A DNA stretch of 64,000 nt from the NCBI GenBank assembly GCA_963663365.2, contig CAXXIH010000008.1, forward strand, positions 62,001 to 126,000, given 5' to 3'. Source of the stretch: G963663365 sp963663365. GTDB lineage: Bacteria > Hinthialibacterota > Hinthialibacteria > Hinthialibacterales > G963663365. Of this stretch, positions 44,095 through 53,861 are shown in pieces. Numbering within the stretch: the stretch's first letter is position 1; each line of letters begins with the position of its first letter. Made by a program: the position numbers and the translations under genes. The notes under the pieces are model-generated. The model was not told where the DNA came from and made no database searches. It saw nothing but the letters and a program-made list of their open reading frames with translations.

Positions 44095-45312
44095 ATGCAT
44101 ACACATAACCGAGCCCGGCTGTTTGTCGCCAGCTGTCTTGCGCTGACGGTGACCGGCATGATTTTTATCATTCGCGGCCATATCGAGAGCCAAGTCATTG
44201 AAATCTATGATATCACTCATGCGGACTATGGCTTTGTTTCGGCGCTTGCCTTTGCAGGCTTCGCCACATCAATGGCCGCTGTCTCCCCCATGATTGATTT
44301 CTTGGGCATGCGCAATCTGCTCTATCTAGCGTTTGCTTTTCATATCGGCGGCTTGTTGGCATTTATTTTTGCGCCGACCTATAGCATCTTGGCCGGTTCA
44401 ATGTTTGTGGCAGGTATGGGTAATGGACTTATCGAGGCCATTATCAATCCTCTTTGCGCAGCCGAATATCCCGAACAGAAGACTCACAAGTTAAACGTGC
44501 TTCATGCATGGTGGCCGGGCGGTTTGATTATCGGTGGATTGCTGGCTTTGGGCATGGATATGATAAATCTGCATTGGCGGGTACAGATGGGTATCATTAT
44601 TCTCCCGACTATTGTTTATGGGATTCTTATTTTCGGACAGAAGTTTCCGCAAACAGAGCGTGTAGAAGCCGGAGTCTCCACAGGAGATATGTTTAAAGAA
44701 GTGATTCGTCCCGGTTTTCTTCTTCTCATGTTCTGCATGATGATTACCGCCATGATGGAGCTGGCTCCGAACCAATGGGTCGAGTCAGTACTGAAAGATG
44801 CGGCGGAGATGTCGGGTACTATGATTTTGGTTTATGGAAGCGGCCTGATGTTCATTTTGCGTCAATTCGTCGTGGGGGCAGTTGCCAAACGTGTATCCCC
44901 CATTGGCATCATGTTGTTCTCTGTCACAGTCGCGGCCTGCGGCTTATTGCTGCTCAGTTCTGTGTCGGGCGAGACAACCGCGGGCATGGCCTATGTCTAT
45001 GCCACAATATTCTATGTTGGTGTCTGCTACATGTGGCCGACCATGCTGGGAATCGCAGCCGAACGTTATCCCAAGGGCGGCGCAATGACCATCAATATGA
45101 TGGGTATTATGGGCCAGTTCTCTGTTGGATTGATGATTTGGAGAATGGGTTCAGTGTTCGACAATATGGGGCCTCAGGCCACATTCCGTTACGTGGCGAT
45201 GTTCGCAATTTTCCCCTTTATCGTGTTTGCGGCTATGATGGTTCGTCACCGTATGGCGGGTGGATACAAGGCCGTTCGCCTGGAAAAGCAAAATCAATCG
45301 GAAGAAAGCTAA
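44095..45312 (+). CDS. Major facilitator superfamily transporter, sugar type
   Basis: 405 residues with about twelve membrane spans and no signal peptide. AGGAGA precedes the ATG. The FGFVSALAFAGFATSMA and FVAGMGNGLIEAIINPLCAAEYPEQKTHKLN stretches resemble fucose/glucose-type (FHS) MFS carriers, in which the central loop and N-P-L motifs are conserved. It lies immediately downstream of the sugar operon and probably imports its substrate. It ends at a terminator, so it is a separate transcription unit. Confidence 0.88.
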   Translation: MHTHNRARLFVASCLALTVTGMIFIIRGHIESQVIEIYDITHADYGFVSALAFAGFATSMAAVSPMIDFLGMRNLLYLAFAFHIGGLLAFIFAPTYSILAGSMFVAGMGNGLIEAIINPLCAAEYPEQKTHKLNVLHAWWPGGLIIGGLLALGMDMINLHWRVQMGIIILPTIVYGILIFGQKFPQTERVEAGVSTGDMFKEVIRPGFLLLMFCMMITAMMELAPNQWVESVLKDAAEMSGTMILVYGSGLMFILRQFVVGAVAKRVSPIGIMLFSVTVAACGLLLLSSVSGETTAGMAYVYATIFYVGVCYMWPTMLGIAAERYPKGGAMTINMMGIMGQFSVGLMIWRMGSVFDNMGPQATFRYVAMFAIFPFIVFAAMMVRHRMAGGYKAVRLEKQNQSEES

Positions 45313-45336
45313 TCGCGGACGCCGAATACGGCAAAT

Positions 45337-45375
45337 ACGGCTCGGGAGCCCCTGGGGTTCCCGGGCCGTTTTATT
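45337..45375 (+). terminator. Rho-independent terminator after the MFS gene
   Basis: ACGGCTCGGGA pairs with TCCCGGGCCGT (one G-T pair, short loop), followed by TTTTATT. It sits 24 bases after the stop codon. Confidence 0.85.
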
Positions 45376-45397
45376 GTAGCATCATGGTCTAGGTACC

Positions 45398-47458
45398 ATG
45401 GCACAGTGCGCATACATAACCCCCTCGAAAAGGCGGTGCATATTCAACGCGGATCCATCGTGCGGGGATGGCTGCTGTATTTTCCATAGCCGTAACAAGG
45501 ATAAGGACAAACGAAAGTTTATCGCCGGGCTCAAACGCCAACTCCAGCTGGGTAATTATGATTTCACCGGCTATGTCTTCACTGCGCCGATGAGTTTTCG
45601 GACACTCACATTCGACCGGTCGGTCTCTTTTGTTGGAGCACTTTTTGTGGGTGGCGCAGACTTCAGCGGTTGCCGGTTTGCAGGGCCGGCAACCTCATTT
45701 GCGGGAAGTTATTTTGGCGGCAAAGGAGCAAACTTCAGCCAGGCCACTTTTACGGGCAAACGTCTGTCTTTTCGAAGAATGCGCGCCGCCGGTCAGGTTT
45801 TTTCATTTAAACGTTCACGAGTCGCATGCGGGGAGACTTCTTTTGATGAGGCCCAAATAGAAGCAAAGCTGGTAACTTTTGTGCAGGCGCATATTACCGG
45901 CGAACGTGTAACACTCAATAATATCCGTTGCGACTCTGATGTATTCAGCCTGGAAAAACTTCAACTGGAATGTGCACAATGGGAAATCGAACGTTCAGTG
46001 CTCAAATGCCAGGGGATAATTGCCGATGGCTTACAAGCAAGCGTCAACATTTTTTCGGTCCGTGACTCAACGTTCAACGCACTCCAAGTAAGCTGGGAGG
46101 AAGCGTCGATTGAAGGAGAGCAAGTTGATTTAGAAGGAAGCCAATTCCACGCATCAACCATCAATTTTGCACGCGGACGTTGGTCGGCTTCACAAATGGT
46201 CAATTGGAGGAGGGTTCGTTTCACAGGGGATACAGTGGATATGGAGGCATCTCTATTCGCCGCTCCCACAATCGATATGGGCTACTTGAATGTGGAAGCC
46301 AAACAATTCCGCTTTGGCGGCAGCCGTTTTGAGGCTGGCAGGCTTCATTTGAATTCGTGGCGGCTGGATACGGATGATGCCGATTTGGCCGATATGAGTT
46401 TGGAATCCGGAGAGGCCGATCTATCCCATTGGCGCTGGACAGGAAAAGAACTCAGCCTGGATAGGCTGGAAGCGGCGACGAACGAAACAACATTTTCAAA
46501 TGCCCATTTTTCGGGAGCACGTTATTCATTAAGCCATGCGGATTTCCAGGGAGGCATCTACTCACTTCAAAATTCATATTTCGCCGTCGACGATGTCCGC
46601 TTCTCCGATAATCATTTCGGAGGTGACCGTACGCTTATCCGGCGCAACACATTCATGGGCCCCATGCACATGGACGGCGCATCGTTTACCGGACAAGAGA
46701 TTGTATTGTGGCATAACCAATTCCGAGGCCAGACTGCCAGTTTGCGACAAGCACGTTTCCCTACACAAGGAACTTGGATCGCCGAAGATGCCTCCAAAAT
46801 CCAATTCTCCGGCGCATCCGTCGCACGAGTGGATTTCAGCGGCTCAACTTGGGAGAGACACGGTGGACGCTACCGATGCCTGGATGAGATGGTCGCCCGT
46901 GATGGGGAAAGCCTGTTGGAGGCTTCAGACCTATACCGTCAGCTGAAAGAAGCCCATTTACGCGCCGGGGAGCGCCACAAAGCCGGTGATTTTCTTATCG
47001 GCGAAATGGAGTGCTACCGCCGTCTGGCGGGCGGTTCCCAATTGCGGCGGCTATCTTGGCTGCTATGGTTTCTTTCGCGTTCCTGCGGCTATTTTGAACG
47101 TCCTTGGCGCACGGCGGGTTGGTGTGCGTTGTTGTTTATGGTCGTCATCGTGCTCAATCTCGCACTGGCCTCACCCTTTATTCTCTGGCCGTTTAAACTG
47201 CCTTCGATTGAGACAGTAGAGTACTTTTCTCTGCATCCCAACACGCTATTGCCGGCATTGGGAAGCCTAATTCTGACATTCGGCTTGGCGCTCACCGGCT
47301 ATGTGTTTCGGCGTTCAAAAAGCCGTCCATTGGATACGAGCGTATTTCGCCGCTCGGTTCCCGGCCTATCCAGGCGAAGTCATGCTATGAAGAAGCCGCT
47401 GTCTCTAGAATCTTCAAAAGATCAACCGCCCGATGATGATACGTATGCTTCCGCTTAA
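45398..47458 (+). CDS. Pentapeptide-repeat-like membrane protein with Cys-rich N-terminus
   Basis: 686 residues. The first 30 hold a Cys-rich knuckle (C-A-Y, C-I-F, C-G-D-G-C-C-I-F-H), probably zinc-binding. Residues about 50-490 are a long degenerate array of F-x-x-A-x-F-like units (ADFSGCRFAG, GANFSQATFTG, ADFQGG) typical of a right-handed beta-helix of the pentapeptide-repeat type. A helical stretch follows (about 505-545), then two membrane spans (about 570-595 and 610-640) and a basic tail. The pattern is that of membrane-anchored pentapeptide proteins of unknown function, sometimes linked to ion channels. Its last 74 bases overlap the convergent gene at 47385. Confidence 0.75.
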   Translation: MAQCAYITPSKRRCIFNADPSCGDGCCIFHSRNKDKDKRKFIAGLKRQLQLGNYDFTGYVFTAPMSFRTLTFDRSVSFVGALFVGGADFSGCRFAGPATSFAGSYFGGKGANFSQATFTGKRLSFRRMRAAGQVFSFKRSRVACGETSFDEAQIEAKLVTFVQAHITGERVTLNNIRCDSDVFSLEKLQLECAQWEIERSVLKCQGIIADGLQASVNIFSVRDSTFNALQVSWEEASIEGEQVDLEGSQFHASTINFARGRWSASQMVNWRRVRFTGDTVDMEASLFAAPTIDMGYLNVEAKQFRFGGSRFEAGRLHLNSWRLDTDDADLADMSLESGEADLSHWRWTGKELSLDRLEAATNETTFSNAHFSGARYSLSHADFQGGIYSLQNSYFAVDDVRFSDNHFGGDRTLIRRNTFMGPMHMDGASFTGQEIVLWHNQFRGQTASLRQARFPTQGTWIAEDASKIQFSGASVARVDFSGSTWERHGGRYRCLDEMVARDGESLLEASDLYRQLKEAHLRAGERHKAGDFLIGEMECYRRLAGGSQLRRLSWLLWFLSRSCGYFERPWRTAGWCALLFMVVIVLNLALASPFILWPFKLPSIETVEYFSLHPNTLLPALGSLILTFGLALTGYVFRRSKSRPLDTSVFRRSVPGLSRRSHAMKKPLSLESSKDQPPDDDTYASA

Positions 47459-48557
47459 TCGTCTCGCGGCGCGATTCAATCCATTCCCGCCGCTTGGAAG
47501 GATGGTCCAGCCAATAGGCAACGGCATCGTATAAAGCCTGTGGCGAAGCGGCCACCGGACTTTCCAATCCATCCCACCAGTCTTTGACAGATTCCTGCAC
47601 ATCCTTGGCGGCATGACGCTTTGATGATAATAGAAATCCGCCAAATCCGGGGAAGATAAAATCACGTTGGGTTGGAGAGGCAAATCCCTGCTGACTTCGA
47701 AGGTTGATGTTGACCGTGGCCGAGACGGCCAAGTCGGGAAGGTCATGCGCAGGATCGATAGGGGGATGCAGCACTCCGCGCAGGGCCGAGTCCTCCGGAA
47801 GGATTTTACCCCATTCCGCATTGCCATAGATTTTAAGCCCCAATGGAACAAGCGGCTCCAGCATGCAAATCCGCCATAAGTTGTTTGTCAGCACATAAAG
47901 GTAATAGGCCAATGAACCGGTATAAGTCACACGTTTGGTTTCTTGGAGCAGATTGTCTTCAAGGAGTTCCGGGAATGTGCGGTGCGGATCGAGAAGCCTG
48001 CGTTCGACAATGGAATCAAAATAAGCGGCCAAATCGGGTGCAAGTTGAGCGCGCCAATCACTCATATCTTTCACAGAACCGACATAGGCGACAGGCGATG
48101 CAAATGCATTCCTGTATTGGCCCAGCTCTAGACTGTCTGCTGCAACAGGCAAATACACGGCATGACGCGCACCCCGCTCTTTGATATTGGGCAAGAACGC
48201 GGGATCGGCGGCGACAACAATATCGTGTTCCCCAAACGGCTCCTTGCCCATGATGAATGGATCATCGAGAATCCAAATCAGACGGGGTATATCCAACGAA
48301 GCCACTTCGCCGGGCGAATAGCCCATATCCCCCAAGTACACGGCTGAAGGCTGATTCACAAAGAACAAAGCATCCGGATCCGCCTCTTCTAAACCTTGGC
48401 GCAGTTCTATAGTGGCCTGGGGCGTTTCCCGCCGCAGCGGTGTAACAAACACCTCACATCCTGCTGACTGGAGCCCACGAACAAGTCCCGCCACAATCAT
48501 ACGGGCACCGTATGAGCCAGGATCATCGAATGTCCAGATTTTCCGGATTGATGCCAT
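47385..48557 (-). CDS. CgeB-like glycosyltransferase, GT-B type
   Basis: 390 residues from the ATG at 48557 (a TTG at 48581 is in frame). The N-terminal half has alternating strands and helices (DDPGSYGARMIVAG, DALFFVNQPSA, PRLIWILDDPF, DIVVAADPAFL) as in the N-domain of CgeB/DUF3880 proteins, and the C-terminal half contains NINLRSQQGFASPTQRDF and GGFLLSS, the nucleotide-sugar-binding region of that family. The role would be transfer of a sugar to an envelope molecule. Its ATG lies only five bases from the divergent GT39 gene start, so the two promoters must overlap coding or share a bidirectional region. Confidence 0.78.
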   Translation of the reverse strand: MASIRKIWTFDDPGSYGARMIVAGLVRGLQSAGCEVFVTPLRRETPQATIELRQGLEEADPDALFFVNQPSAVYLGDMGYSPGEVASLDIPRLIWILDDPFIMGKEPFGEHDIVVAADPAFLPNIKERGARHAVYLPVAADSLELGQYRNAFASPVAYVGSVKDMSDWRAQLAPDLAAYFDSIVERRLLDPHRTFPELLEDNLLQETKRVTYTGSLAYYLYVLTNNLWRICMLEPLVPLGLKIYGNAEWGKILPEDSALRGVLHPPIDPAHDLPDLAVSATVNINLRSQQGFASPTQRDFIFPGFGGFLLSSKRHAAKDVQESVKDWWDGLESPVAASPQALYDAVAYWLDHPSKRREWIESRRETIKRKHTYHHRAVDLLKILETAASS

Positions 48558-48561
48558 TGGA

Positions 48562-49962
48562 ATGACCAGCGCCTCTCCCAAGATACCGACACACCGTCTT
48601 ATTGGTTATATCGGCCTATTGCTGGGCACACTAGCGTATTCAGGCCATACCTACATGGTGGACGAGAAGATCGTGTTTGAGGTGACGCGCAGTATTGTTG
48701 AGGATGGCGATGTGATCTTTGATGCACCGATCCATATGGCGGTGCCAAACCGAGCCGGTCAAACCGTAAGCCCTTTTGCGCCGGCTCCATCGCTCTTGGG
48801 TATTCCACTGTACATCATCGGCAAAAGCGCGGCCCGAATGTCAGGTGTGGAGCCCCATCGCGTATTTGAATTGACCGTGGCCTGCGCCATGCTGGTCAAT
48901 GTTTTTCTTTACGGTATCGGCATGACTCTTACCGCGCGTTTGGCCAAGCATTGGGGCGCGACAGAGCGAGATGCCTTCCTGGTCGCCCTAGCCTTAGGAC
49001 TGGGTTCATTTTGGTGGATTTATAGCCAAACGTTTTACCGCCAAGTTGCGGCAGGCGTATGCACACTTTGGGTATTTGAGCGGATCGCCGCCTACCGCCG
49101 CCATCCCGATATCCGGGGCGTGCACCTGACCGGTTTGGCCATCGCCTGCTTATTGCAGTGCCGTCTGGATGGCGCCTTAATGACCCCCATAGCCACCATA
49201 GGCCTTCTATGGCAAAACAACGCGCGCTGGCCATCGTTCCCAAACGCCAAAGAACATTTAAAAACGATAGGAATTCTCTCGCTCTGGACTACTATCGGAT
49301 GCGCGGGGATTCTTGCTCATAATGTGGCCCGGGAAGGCAATCCGTTTGTTTTCTCGATGCAGGATATCCATTTTACCTACCCCATCATTGTGAGTTTGCC
49401 CAAATACTTTTTCACGGTTCGTCTTTCGGTTTTTCTGAATTCGCCGCCTCTGTTGCTGACTCCAATTGCTCTTTATGCACTCTGGAAAAACCGGCAGGGT
49501 GATGCGGCATTGGTTCTAGCCATGACCCTGTTCTACTTGTTGTTATACGCCAGGTGGGATAAATGGGACGGCGGATTATGTTGGGGTCCACGGCTTACGC
49601 TTGTACAGACTCCGGTTTGGATCGCCACGCTTGGCGCATGGCTGGCAAACCGAGCCCCTTGGAAACGTTGGACGGTTATCGCACTAACTGCCATCGGTAT
49701 GCCTATACAAATTCTGGGTATTCTATTGGATCAATCCGATTTTCACGATCTGGCAACATTGCCGGGCTGGAAAATTTCCGATTTGCATGATGTTTGGTGG
49801 GTAACCGCATGGCCTGAGATTCCCGTTGCAGCCGGTCTTATGGTGGGTGCAACGGTGCTGATGCTACTGATTGTATTCTTAATGCTGCGCCATGGACTTC
49901 GTGTGCTTGAATCCTCAGACCATGGTAATCCTGACAATTGTGGAAGCAGAAACCACACATAA
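48562..49962 (+). CDS. Polytopic membrane glycosyltransferase-like protein (copy 1)
   Basis: 466 residues from the ATG at 48562; the longer frame beginning at 48412 lies inside the divergent gene. There are about eleven hydrophobic segments. Near the first periplasmic loop is MVDEKIVFEVTRSIVEDGDV and then IHMAVPNRAG, a pattern of GT-C/GT39-related membrane proteins in which acidic residues at the first loop are catalytic. It is a tandem paralogue of the next gene. Likely acts with the CgeB-like protein in envelope glycosylation. Confidence 0.7.
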   Translation: MTSASPKIPTHRLIGYIGLLLGTLAYSGHTYMVDEKIVFEVTRSIVEDGDVIFDAPIHMAVPNRAGQTVSPFAPAPSLLGIPLYIIGKSAARMSGVEPHRVFELTVACAMLVNVFLYGIGMTLTARLAKHWGATERDAFLVALALGLGSFWWIYSQTFYRQVAAGVCTLWVFERIAAYRRHPDIRGVHLTGLAIACLLQCRLDGALMTPIATIGLLWQNNARWPSFPNAKEHLKTIGILSLWTTIGCAGILAHNVAREGNPFVFSMQDIHFTYPIIVSLPKYFFTVRLSVFLNSPPLLLTPIALYALWKNRQGDAALVLAMTLFYLLLYARWDKWDGGLCWGPRLTLVQTPVWIATLGAWLANRAPWKRWTVIALTAIGMPIQILGILLDQSDFHDLATLPGWKISDLHDVWWVTAWPEIPVAAGLMVGATVLMLLIVFLMLRHGLRVLESSDHGNPDNCGSRNHT

Positions 49963-51337
49963 GGCAGGGAGTAAGAGGTTGGCATCGATTCCTTTTCAAC
50001 GGCGGCTGGTTTATTTGGGCATCCTATTGGCGCTTTTCGCCTATTCCGGAAGGCTCTATGTCGTCGATGAAATTATGATCTATGACACCACTCTGAGCTT
50101 GGTTGAAGAGGGCGATGTTTCCTTGCATTACCCGGTGCATATGAGCGTTCAAACTCCATCAGGAGATCGCGTTTCGCCATTCCCCCCCGGTCAATCGTTG
50201 TTGGCCGTTCCTTTTTATCTTCTTGCCAAATCCGCAGCCTTTGCTTTTGATATTGGTCCCAAGGCATTTCCGGTGTTCTCGAGAGCAATAGTCATAACGC
50301 TCAATCTTTTCTTCTATGCATTCGGTTTGGTTCTAACCAGCCGTTTGTCGATGCATTGGGGCGCCAGCCGGCGGCAGGCCTTCATAATCGCTCTGACGTT
50401 GGGATTAGGAACTTTCTGGTGGGTTTACAGCCAGACACTCTACCGCCAATTGCCGGCGGCGGTTCTGACCCTGTATATCATCGAACGTCTCTTTGTTTTC
50501 AAACCAACGGATAGTCTTTGGGCATCGTTTCGCATCGGAGCGGCCTTTGCGCTTTTGTTATTGTTCCGCCTGGATGCCGTTCTTTTGGCCCCCATTATTT
50601 TGCTTGCATCTCTTTGGCAATCGGATGCTCAATGTCCGCAGATTCCTGGGTTTTCACGGATTTATAAACATGGAGTTGTTCTATTCGCATGGGGCATAGC
50701 CGGAGGCGGAGCGTTGCTTCTTTTCAATCTCTTCCGTTCCGGCTCTGCGTTTGATTTTTCAACATTGGGAATCGGATTCAGTTACCCGGTCCGGTTGAGT
50801 TTTCCCATGTATTTATTTTCCAAACGGTTGTCATTATTTCTTTATTCGCCACCATTGCTGCTTGTCCCATTTGCATGGCATGCCCTGTGGCGCCGGAATC
50901 GCCGGGATGCCATACTCATCTTGTTGTTTACGCTACTCTATTTGTATCTTTATTGCCGATACGACAATTGGACAGGCGGCGACTCTTGGGGGCCGCGTTT
51001 TACATTAATTCAAACTCCGGTTTGGATCGCGTTATTGGGGGCTTGGCTTTCCGGCGGGAGCCGGTGGAAAGAGTTTTCCATCATCGGTGTAACGAGCATC
51101 GGCATCCCCATACAACTATTTGGAATTGTGCTGGATCAAGCACGATTCCCGAACTTTGCCGAGTTGCATGCTTGGCCCTCAGAATCGTTGCGGGACACTT
51201 GGTGGTTGGAAGGTTGGAAAGAATATCCGGCGGCCACGATTGGCTTGTTTATGTTGCTGGTGTTATGCACGGTTTATGTATTTATAAGTATAAAAAGCGG
51301 TTTGGTCTCACCAGACTCAGGTGAAAAGCATGTCTGA
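49922..51337 (+). CDS. Polytopic membrane glycosyltransferase-like protein (copy 2)
   Basis: 471 residues from the ATG at 49922, which is inside the previous gene (41-base overlap); an ATG at 49892 is also in frame. It aligns with the upstream protein along its length (YVVDEIMIYDTTLSLVEEGDV, VHMSVQTPSGDRVSPFPPG, YDNWTGGDSWGPRFTLIQTP in both or near-identical), so the pair arose by tandem duplication. The second conserved block T-L-I/V-Q-T-P-V-W near the C-terminal third is notable. The stop overlaps the start of the pseudouridine synthase gene. Confidence 0.7.
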   Translation: MVILTIVEAETTHKAGSKRLASIPFQRRLVYLGILLALFAYSGRLYVVDEIMIYDTTLSLVEEGDVSLHYPVHMSVQTPSGDRVSPFPPGQSLLAVPFYLLAKSAAFAFDIGPKAFPVFSRAIVITLNLFFYAFGLVLTSRLSMHWGASRRQAFIIALTLGLGTFWWVYSQTLYRQLPAAVLTLYIIERLFVFKPTDSLWASFRIGAAFALLLLFRLDAVLLAPIILLASLWQSDAQCPQIPGFSRIYKHGVVLFAWGIAGGGALLLFNLFRSGSAFDFSTLGIGFSYPVRLSFPMYLFSKRLSLFLYSPPLLLVPFAWHALWRRNRRDAILILLFTLLYLYLYCRYDNWTGGDSWGPRFTLIQTPVWIALLGAWLSGGSRWKEFSIIGVTSIGIPIQLFGIVLDQARFPNFAELHAWPSESLRDTWWLEGWKEYPAATIGLFMLLVLCTVYVFISIKSGLVSPDSGEKHV

Positions 51338-52307
51338 GCGTGTTGAATTTACAGTTTCAAATGATAAAGACGGAGACCGCTTAGACAGTTATCTGGCAAA
51401 CAGCGCACTCGGCCTTTCGCGCCAGTCTGTGCAACGATTAATCCGCGACGGTCATGTGCAGATGCGGGAACCGACCTCTGCAGTGCCGCAGCCTTTAGCG
51501 CGCGCCAGCCGTAAAGTTATAGCGGGTGAACGTATCATTGTGGACGTACCCGAGCCGATCCCTTTAGATCTAAGTCCCGAACCGATCCCTCTCGATATTT
51601 TATACGAAGATGAATATTTGGCCGTTATTAACAAACCGCCGGGTTTATGTGTTCATCCGACCGAAACACGCCGGGCAGGCACACTTGTCAATGCCCTTTT
51701 GTACCACCTAAAAGATCTATCCGGCATCAGCGGGATTTTGCGTCCGGGCATTGTCCATCGTCTGGATCAAGGCACCAGCGGTGCAATTGTCGTTGCCAAA
51801 AACGATGAAGCCCACCTGGGAATCGCGGAACAGTTTCATCGCCGGGAGGTTGATAAACGTTATGTTGCGGTCATCGATAATGCTCCCTCCTGGGATGTCA
51901 ATGAAGTCGATCAACCTATCGGCCGGGACTTGAAACACCGGAAGCGTATGATGGTTCACCCAAAAGGCCGGGCTTCTCAGACAACATTCAAAATGCGCGC
52001 GAGACATAAGAATTTGGGAGTAGTCGATGCCATCCTGCATACAGGACGAACCCACCAGATCCGCGTGCATTTACGCCATTGTGGCTGCCCAGTCGTCAAT
52101 GACAATTTATACAGATCGCGTCCCTATCAGGGGATTTTGGAGGCAAAGATTCTTGCATATCCCGGTCTTTTGCTTCATGCAGGAAATTTGTCCTTGTCAC
52201 ATCCAGCGCACGGCGCAAGACTGCACATCGAAGCACCGCTACCAGAGGAGTTCCAAAATATTATCTCGTGGATAACAAACCAAACGCAGAACGAACCCTC
52301 CTGCTAA
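51330..52307 (+). CDS. rluD: RluA/RluD-family rRNA pseudouridine synthase
   Basis: 325 residues from the ATG at 51330; it overlaps the stop of the upstream gene. An S4 RNA-binding domain covers residues about 15-75 (DRLDSYLA, SRQSVQRLIRDGHV). The catalytic domain has the family signature HRLDQGTSGAIVVAKND with its Asp, then KRYVAVIDN and GRTHQIRVHL. It converts specific uridines of 23S rRNA to pseudouridine; RluD-type (sites 1911, 1915, 1917 in E. coli) is the best guess. The following pyrR begins 40 bases before its end. Confidence 0.9.
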   Translation: MSERVEFTVSNDKDGDRLDSYLANSALGLSRQSVQRLIRDGHVQMREPTSAVPQPLARASRKVIAGERIIVDVPEPIPLDLSPEPIPLDILYEDEYLAVINKPPGLCVHPTETRRAGTLVNALLYHLKDLSGISGILRPGIVHRLDQGTSGAIVVAKNDEAHLGIAEQFHRREVDKRYVAVIDNAPSWDVNEVDQPIGRDLKHRKRMMVHPKGRASQTTFKMRARHKNLGVVDAILHTGRTHQIRVHLRHCGCPVVNDNLYRSRPYQGILEAKILAYPGLLLHAGNLSLSHPAHGARLHIEAPLPEEFQNIISWITNQTQNEPSC

Positions 52308-52822
52308 ATCCTCAAGATGTCGAGCGAACCCTTCGGCGTCTCGCTCACGAATTATGGGAAGCCCATAAAGAAGGCGAGGATATGGCCCTCGTTGGTATTT
52401 TGACTCGCGGTTATCATTTGGCCGTGCGTTTGGGAAAAATTATCCATGAGTTGCGCGGTTCACCGGTTGAAGTCGGCGCATTAGATATTGGCCTTTATCG
52501 TGATGATCACGATTTAAAAGGTATTGCGCCTTTGGTACGGAGCACAGATATCCGGTTTCAAGTCGACGGGCGCCCAATCACGCTTGTAGATGATGTTCTC
52601 TTTACCGGGCGAACAGTGCGCTCAGCGCTTAATGCGCTATGCGATTTGGGCCGCCCCAGCCGCGTACGCTTAATCACGTTGCTTGATCGCGGACATCGCG
52701 AACTGCCGGTGGCGCCGGACCATGTAGGCCGGGAGATTTTTACCCGCCGACGCGACACCGTTCAGGTTTTATTACAAGAAGTTGATGGAGAAGACGCAGT
52801 CTATCTGGTGGAACCACGATGA
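52268..52822 (+). CDS. pyrR: PyrR: pyrimidine regulator/uracil phosphoribosyltransferase
   Basis: 184 residues from a GTG at 52268, 40 bases inside the rluD-like gene; the next ATG is too far in. PRPP-binding motif ITLVDDVLFTGRTVRSA near residue 99 and the R-T-L-R-R-L-A-H-E start are PyrR hallmarks. In many bacteria PyrR binds pyr mRNA in response to UMP, causing attenuation; it may also act as a uracil phosphoribosyltransferase. No PyrR-binding hairpin is visible just upstream because coding sequence is continuous there. It starts the pyr gene run. Confidence 0.92.
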   Translation: MDNKPNAERTLLLNPQDVERTLRRLAHELWEAHKEGEDMALVGILTRGYHLAVRLGKIIHELRGSPVEVGALDIGLYRDDHDLKGIAPLVRSTDIRFQVDGRPITLVDDVLFTGRTVRSALNALCDLGRPSRVRLITLLDRGHRELPVAPDHVGREIFTRRRDTVQVLLQEVDGEDAVYLVEPR

Positions 52823-53844
52823 AATCCAGTCCTTTTGTACCGCTTGCAGCTGACGACCAACATTTATTAGGACTGCGTGGTGTTTCCCGGGAGCGTATTG
52901 AGCGCATCCTTGATACCGCGCGCGCCATGAAGGAAATCCATACCCGTTCGGTTAAAAAAGTCCCAACCTTACGGGGCAAAGTTGTTGTCCTCTTGTTTTA
53001 TGAACCAAGCACCAGGACAGCAACAAGCTTTTCTTTAGCGGCACAACGGCTTTCAGCCGATGTGCAAAGCCTGGCCACATCCAGCAGCAGTGTAAAAAAA
53101 GGCGAAAGTCTGGTGGATACCGCAACGACATTGCGGGTGATGGGCGCAGATTTTATTGTAATGCGCCATCATTCAACCGGCGCTCCGCACCACTTGGCCA
53201 AACATATGGATATCCCCATCATCAATGCGGGGGATGGATGGAACGAACATCCGACACAAGCGCTGTTGGATCTTTTCACAATTCGCGAGCATAAAGGCCA
53301 AATCGAAGGGCTGACCGTAACCATCGCCGGGGATATCCGGCATAGCCGTGTAGCCCGCTCGAATATGTGGGCTCTGAAAACCATGGGCGCAAATGTTCGT
53401 ATGGTCGGACCGCCAACATTGATGCCTACGGATATTCAAGACTACGGCGTTGAAGTCTATACCGATCTTGATAAGGCAATCGAAGGCGCTGATGTTGTCA
53501 ATATCCTCCGTATCCAACAGGAACGGATGACAAAGTTTTTCTTCCCAAATCTTCGGGAATATAACTTCTATTTTGGCATGACACCGGATCGTTTGGCCCG
53601 CTGCAAACCGAATGTGTTGATCATGCACCCCGGTCCTATGAACCGGGGCGTAGAAATTAGCAGTCCGGTTGCAGACGGCCCGAACTCAGTTATTACCGAA
53701 CAAGTAACGAACGGAGTGGCGGTACGTATGGCGGTGCTTTACCTCTTGGCATGGGGCAGGCACAAGCAAACACCTGCAGAATCCAGCGAATTGTTATGGA
53801 GTGCGGCCGCTGACGAAACCGGAACGAACGAGCAGGCAGACTAG
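52819..53844 (+). CDS. pyrB: Aspartate carbamoyltransferase catalytic subunit
   Basis: 341 residues; the ATG overlaps the pyrR stop (ATGA). Carbamoyl-phosphate loop FYEPSTRTATSF, the K-K-G-E-S loop, H-P-T-Q-A-L-L-D and the C-terminal HPGPMNRGVEI motif are all present, so the enzyme should be functional. It makes carbamoyl aspartate, the first committed step of UMP synthesis. The regulatory subunit gene pyrI is not here, as usual for pyrR-linked operons. Confidence 0.96.
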   Translation: MKSSPFVPLAADDQHLLGLRGVSRERIERILDTARAMKEIHTRSVKKVPTLRGKVVVLLFYEPSTRTATSFSLAAQRLSADVQSLATSSSSVKKGESLVDTATTLRVMGADFIVMRHHSTGAPHHLAKHMDIPIINAGDGWNEHPTQALLDLFTIREHKGQIEGLTVTIAGDIRHSRVARSNMWALKTMGANVRMVGPPTLMPTDIQDYGVEVYTDLDKAIEGADVVNILRIQQERMTKFFFPNLREYNFYFGMTPDRLARCKPNVLIMHPGPMNRGVEISSPVADGPNSVITEQVTNGVAVRMAVLYLLAWGRHKQTPAESSELLWSAAADETGTNEQAD

Positions 53845-53861
53845 AAATAGACCGGAAGAAA

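Noticed and set aside
44775..45392. 205-codon plus-strand frame inside the MFS gene
   Set aside because: Cys/Gly/Arg-rich out-of-register translation of a clear transporter.
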